Origin: a bacterium
Lineage (GTDB): Bacteria; SZUA-182; SZUA-191
DNA length: 9,421 nucleotides
Assembly (NCBI GenBank): GCA_003230535.1
Contig: QIEW01000057.1
Location: forward strand, 1-9,421
Direction of reading: 5' to 3'
The position numbers and the translations under genes were made by a program. Shown here piece by piece: positions 7,098 to 9,421 of the stretch; the first letter of the stretch is position 1, and each line of letters opens with the position of its first letter. The notes under the pieces are model-generated. The model searched no databases, was not told where the DNA came from, and worked only from the letters and a program-made list of their open reading frames with translations.

Positions 7098-7162
7098 ACC
7101 TCCTTAGCCCGAATAATTCGGGATCATAAACACGCTCCCGTTGGTCGCTTCCATAGCGGGAG
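7098..7162 (-). promoter_or_regulatory. Structured leader and strong ribosome site of the beta-helix gene
   Basis: Reading the minus strand, a hairpin CTCCCG (7162-7157) with CGGGAG (7140-7135) has an inner three-pair TGG/CCA extension. Next comes CCCGAA (7122-7117) with TTCGGG (7113-7108), then an eight-base perfect anti-Shine-Dalgarno match AAGGAGGT (7105-7098). The second hairpin ends only 2 nt before the ribosome site. The loop of the first hairpin contains ATGGA, compatible with the ANGGA core bound by CsrA-type regulators. Post-transcriptional control is therefore possible. It does not match a riboswitch class I recognise. Confidence 0.4.
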
Positions 7163-7610
7163 TTTTCGGTGATTTATATAAAAATTCTGTTTTTTGACCG
7201 TTATTTTGTAACTACCTGTATTCAAATAACATCATCAATGTTTGCCGTGGATTTATGAATAATCCGGGTTAGCAAGGAAAAACCTGAAAGTTGTCCGCTA
7301 TAATTAAGCGAGTGAGTTTTTTATAACATATTAACCAAAACTTTGAAACCCTTAAGCATACGATCGTCTGTTTACCAATAAGAAGCCCGGTTCCAAATAG
7401 ATAACCTTTGAAATCCGATTTTATGTTTACTATACCACACCGCTACTCCACTTTTAACCCCTATTGCCGGAAAAAACTGTATTGTTGCAGCCCTCCCTTT
7501 GTTTACTTAACAATCAATTATTCATTATATGATGCTCCCGTAAAAAGTTATTTGGCGGAGACAGGTACCGATTGATATTTGGTTCGGAGTGGAGCGAAAA
7601 TTTTTTTGTG
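7163..7610. other. AT-rich intergenic stretch with no recognisable gene
   Basis: No coding sequence of credible length or composition is present on either strand. The stretch is AT-rich, with a TATATAAAT run at about 7182-7174 on the minus strand that could serve as a -10 region for the beta-helix gene, although no matching -35 is visible. I found no degenerate protein fragment, tRNA or riboswitch signature that I can support. Confidence 0.5.
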
Positions 7611-7704
7611 CAGTCAGGTACTGAGGACCTGACTGGCGGTTTTAGGAGGTGTCAGATTTCCTGAATCTGACACCACAGAAAAACATTATGATTAATCCTA
7701 AAAC
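7611..7704. repeat. Compound palindromic block: two perfect hairpins and an enclosing inverted repeat
   Basis: Hairpin 1 pairs CAGTCAGGT (7611-7619) with ACCTGACTG (7627-7635), 9 bp with loop ACTGAGG. Hairpin 2 pairs GGTGTCAGATT (7648-7658) with AATCTGACACC (7664-7674), 11 bp with loop TCCTG. Hairpin 2 sits inside a 9-bp inverted repeat, GTTTTAGGA (7639-7647) with TCCTAAAAC (7696-7704). The block ends 4 bp before MITE-like element B. The arrangement resembles REP/BIME-type intergenic repeats. No Y1 transposase or reverse transcriptase gene is nearby to explain it. Confidence 0.65.
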
Positions 7705-7708
7705 GGTA

Positions 7709-7840
7709 GAGCCTCTTGTAAAACTAGCTTAGATTGTCATTCCCGTGAAAACGGGAATCCATAAGTTGTTGATTTTACGCAATCTGGATTCCCGATAAAA
7801 GCGCTCGGGAATGACATTTTCAGACTTTTGCAAGTACCTC
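7709..7840. mobile_element. MITE-like element B downstream of the M20 hydrolase gene
   Basis: The left end GAGCCTCTTGTAAAACT (7709-7725) and the reverse complement of the right end ACTTTTGCAAGTACCTC (7824-7840) agree at 12 of 17 positions. The right end equals that of element A base for base over 17 bp. The interior is different: ATTCCCGT (7739-7746) pairs with ACGGGAAT (7751-7758) around GAAA, and ATTCCCGA (7788-7795) pairs with TCGGGAAT (7805-7812). GTCATTCCCG (7736-7745) can also pair with CGGGAATGAC (7806-7815), giving alternative dumbbell or long-stem folds. On the minus strand it translates to the WIPVFTGMT peptide typical of such repeats, not a gene. Confidence 0.65.
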
Positions 7841-8011
7841 GGTATATTGGATATTTCCAAGTCCCTAAGCTTACCGGAGGTATGGCTTAATTTGATTGCA
7901 TTGCATTGCATAATAAAGCATTTATACTCAATCATTAATAAGCAATTGCACTACATTTTTAACCAATTTAACCAAAAAATAATTACTTTCGACAATGATG
8001 GCTCTTTAACA
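7841..8011. other. Gene-free stretch downstream of the M20 hydrolase
   Basis: No supported gene is present. The only pattern is a short tandem array of ATTGC (three and a half copies, 7895-7911). No hairpin with a T-tract follows the M20 stop codon on the minus strand, so no intrinsic terminator is evident. Confidence 0.45.
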
Positions 8012-9247
8012 CTATTTTTTCATGGAAAGATATGCCGCTTTATTCTGACATTTTGGCTGGCTCTTATGCAGTTCCCGCCGGATTTCTGTCAGATTTTCCG
8101 GCGCCAACAGTAAATCCAAGGCGGTCATCGCCAGGGCTTTGGCTGCCAAAATCATCCGCTCTCCCCCTAAAGCGGAAACGGCGGCGGCGGCAAATTCCGG
8201 GGTATGGGCCTGAATGTTCGGCTCGCAAATGGCAATCTCCACATGCAATGTGGGGAGTATTTGGCTTACATTCCCGATATCGGATGAAGCAATACCTTCC
8301 GTCTCTTCGGTGGGGTCCTCCTCTAAACCTAATTCTCTCAAATTATTCCGAAAAAGTTCAGCCAGTGGATAGTTGAGGTTGAATGAAGCATAACCCGGTT
8401 CCGGCCGCACCAACTCCAATTTTGTTCCCGATGCCTGGGCGGCTCCCTCCAAACAGGCGGTTACTCTCTCAATCAACTCATCTAAATAGGCCCCATCCAG
8501 CGCCCGCACCATAAATTGAGCCGATGCAAGGTCAGGTATAATATTTGGAGCCTGTCCCCCGTGGGTGATGATCCCGTGGATCCGGGCATCCGGCCTGATC
8601 TGCTGGCGAAGTGCATTAATATTATTGAAAGCCAAGATAACTCCATCCAGGGCATTCCGGCCCAGATGGGGGTTGGCGGCGGCGTGCGCCGTCCGGCCGT
8701 GGAATTTGGCTTCCAGCATCACCATGGCTAAGGTAGGCCGCATTATTTTGGTCCGGCAATTGGGATGGAACATTAAGGCGGCCTCCAGGTCTTCAAACGC
8801 CCCTGCTCGGGCCATCCGAACCTTGCCTCCGCCTTTTTCTTCGGCTGGTGTGCCTAAGACGACCAGCCGGCCCCAATGTTCCTCGAAAACCGAAGATGTT
8901 CCAGCGGCTGCGCCTACACTGGCTGCGGCAATTAAGTTGTGGCCGCAGGCATGTCCTAATCCCGGCAAAGCGTCATACTCAGCCAGAAAAGACACCGCTG
9001 GTCGAGACTTAGAGCCGGATGGAAAGGCGGCCCGGAAATCAGTTTCCAACGTTACGCCGCGCTCCACCTCAAATCCATAACGCTCAAGATAAGCACACAG
9101 AGCAGCTTGCGCTTCCCGCTCTCCTCCCGATAATTCAGGTTTAGCCCAGAGTTTCCTTGAAAGCTCCAGCAACTCCGGCTGCAACCTGTCTATAGAGTTA
9201 CAAACAGCTTCTTTTGCAAAAGAGATCGGGTGAAGTCTTTTATTCAT
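8012..9247 (-). CDS. M20-family metallo-amidohydrolase (Acy1L2 / PM20D2-AbgB-like)
   Basis: This is a 411-residue zinc-type peptidase/aminoacylase fold, probably cytoplasmic, that hydrolyses an amide bond in a small N-acyl amino acid or dipeptide. The motif EYDALPGLGHACGHN (90-104) supplies metal ligands C101 and H103. E136-E137 (TPAEEKGGG) provide the catalytic base and a ligand, with further ligands H161 and H348 (AHTPEF). The lid domain with NNINALRQQI and THGGQAPNIIPD (about 185-290) follows the Acy1L2 subgroup, which includes p-aminobenzoyl-glutamate hydrolase AbgB and beta-alanyl-dipeptidase PM20D2. The exact substrate cannot be read from the sequence. The chosen ATG lies 7 nt after a TATAAT box and lacks a ribosome site, consistent with a leaderless mRNA. 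The last 10-15 residues are polar and probably disordered. The gene stands alone between repeats. Confidence 0.93.
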   Translation of the reverse strand: MNKRLHPISFAKEAVCNSIDRLQPELLELSRKLWAKPELSGGEREAQAALCAYLERYGFEVERGVTLETDFRAAFPSGSKSRPAVSFLAEYDALPGLGHACGHNLIAAASVGAAAGTSSVFEEHWGRLVVLGTPAEEKGGGKVRMARAGAFEDLEAALMFHPNCRTKIMRPTLAMVMLEAKFHGRTAHAAANPHLGRNALDGVILAFNNINALRQQIRPDARIHGIITHGGQAPNIIPDLASAQFMVRALDGAYLDELIERVTACLEGAAQASGTKLELVRPEPGYASFNLNYPLAELFRNNLRELGLEEDPTEETEGIASSDIGNVSQILPTLHVEIAICEPNIQAHTPEFAAAAVSALGGERMILAAKALAMTALDLLLAPENLTEIRRELHKSQPKCQNKAAYLSMKK

Positions 9248-9254
9248 CTTGGCT

Positions 9255-9283
9255 ATTATAACAACAAAGGTAGGGCTCTTCAG
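9255..9283 (-). promoter_or_regulatory. Extended -10 promoter of the M20 hydrolase gene, predicting a leaderless transcript
   Basis: On the minus strand TGTTATAAT (9263-9255) is a perfect extended -10 (TGn plus TATAAT). A poor -35, CTGAAG (9283-9278), lies 17 bp upstream, which is tolerable for extended -10 promoters. The A of the ATG at 9247 is the eighth base after the box, where transcription normally begins. No Shine-Dalgarno sequence exists between the box and the ATG. Confidence 0.55.
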
Positions 9284-9317
9284 GTGAATCTGTGGGTAAG
9301 TGGTGGTTCCGGCAAAT

Positions 9318-9408
9318 TAGAGTTGACCCAGACACTAGTACGCTGTCCATTTTAAATTGATGGATAGAGAGTTCCTTCTCCCCTTGGGGGAGAAGGTTAG
9401 GATGAGGG
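9318..9408. repeat. Dispersed palindromic repeat, right copy (inverted relative to 1-101)
   Basis: The segment TAGAGTTGACCCAGACACTAGTA (9318-9340) is followed by TCCATTTT, TTGATGG and a perfect 10-bp hairpin CCTTCTCCCC (9374-9383) with GGGGAGAAGG (9387-9396), loop TTG, then TGAGGGG. Block for block this is the reverse complement of 1-101. The inner edge lies about 35 bp upstream of the M20 promoter. No coding sequence or transposase is associated. Confidence 0.75.
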
Positions 9409-9421
9409 GGCTTTTGATAAA

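Noticed and set aside
7135-7170. Plus-strand intrinsic terminator (CTCCCG...CGGGAG then TTTT)
   Set aside because: No plus-strand gene lies upstream for it to terminate. The hairpin is better placed in the minus-strand leader of the beta-helix gene.
7081-7320. Cyclic-di-GMP riboswitch upstream of the beta-helix gene (a GGCAAAC word is present on the minus strand)
   Set aside because: The remaining conserved GEMM segments and paired elements are absent.
7611-7704. Retron ncRNA or IS200/IS605 end
   Set aside because: Hairpins and an enclosing inverted repeat are suggestive, but no reverse transcriptase or Y1 transposase gene is in the window and the msr/msd branching pattern cannot be recognised.
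7895-7911. CRISPR-like or microsatellite array (ATTGC repeats)
   Set aside because: There are only three and a half copies of a 5-bp unit with no spacers. This is a chance simple repeat.
7729-7935. A 68-codon minus-strand frame ending in WIPVFTGMTI
   Set aside because: The peptide is the well-known translation of ATTCCCG...CGGGAAT palindromic repeats. The frame runs through MITE-like element B, has no ribosome site and shows no protein-like conservation pattern.
8565-9080. A 171-codon plus-strand frame opposite the M20 gene
   Set aside because: It lies entirely antisense to conserved catalytic and lid domains and has Pro/Ser/Arg-rich composition typical of a shadow frame.

Overview
The window reads as chromosomal DNA from an uncultured-style diderm (Gram-negative) bacterium. 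It has mid-range GC genes, a lipoprotein-release (Lol) ABC transporter that implies an outer membrane, and a UVR-containing ClpC ATPase of the kind found in many non-proteobacterial or deep-branching proteobacterial diderms. It also carries several families of short palindromic repeats. I cannot name the phylum from the sequence alone. All eight protein genes lie on the minus strand, so genes are read from right to left.

Layout in the direction of transcription. (1) 9247-8012: an M20-family metallo-aminoacylase/dipeptidase-like hydrolase behind a near-ideal extended -10 box that predicts a leaderless mRNA. (2) 8011-7089: a 920-bp gene-free stretch holding a 132-bp MITE-like element, a block of two perfect hairpins inside a longer inverted repeat, and the structured leader of the next gene. 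(3) 7088-5874: a secreted, possibly lipid-anchored right-handed beta-helix protein with a His-rich patch. (4) 5695-4913: three small genes, DUF4258, a YgiT/MqsA-type zinc-finger protein without a DNA-binding domain, and DUF2283. They resemble a toxin followed by two candidate antitoxins or partners. (5) 4828-2926: lolC/E-type permease and lolD ATPase, overlapping by 8 bp, behind a good sigma-70 promoter. (6) 2925-2722: a 118-bp MITE-like element and the clpC promoter. (7) 2721-262: clpC. (8) 261-1: two overlapping repeat structures.

Functional links are modest. LolCD releases outer-membrane lipoproteins, and the beta-helix protein is a plausible (not certain) lipoprotein cargo. ClpC and the toxin-like trio both concern protein quality control and stress, but nothing in the sequence ties them together. 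The most unusual parts are the three-gene toxin/antitoxin-like cassette and the non-coding architecture. The two MITE-like elements share ends but have unrelated interiors. Related repeats of about 100 bp sit in inverted orientation at the two extremes of the window, which may be where an assembly broke. There is no CRISPR array, rRNA, tRNA, transposase or phage gene in the window.
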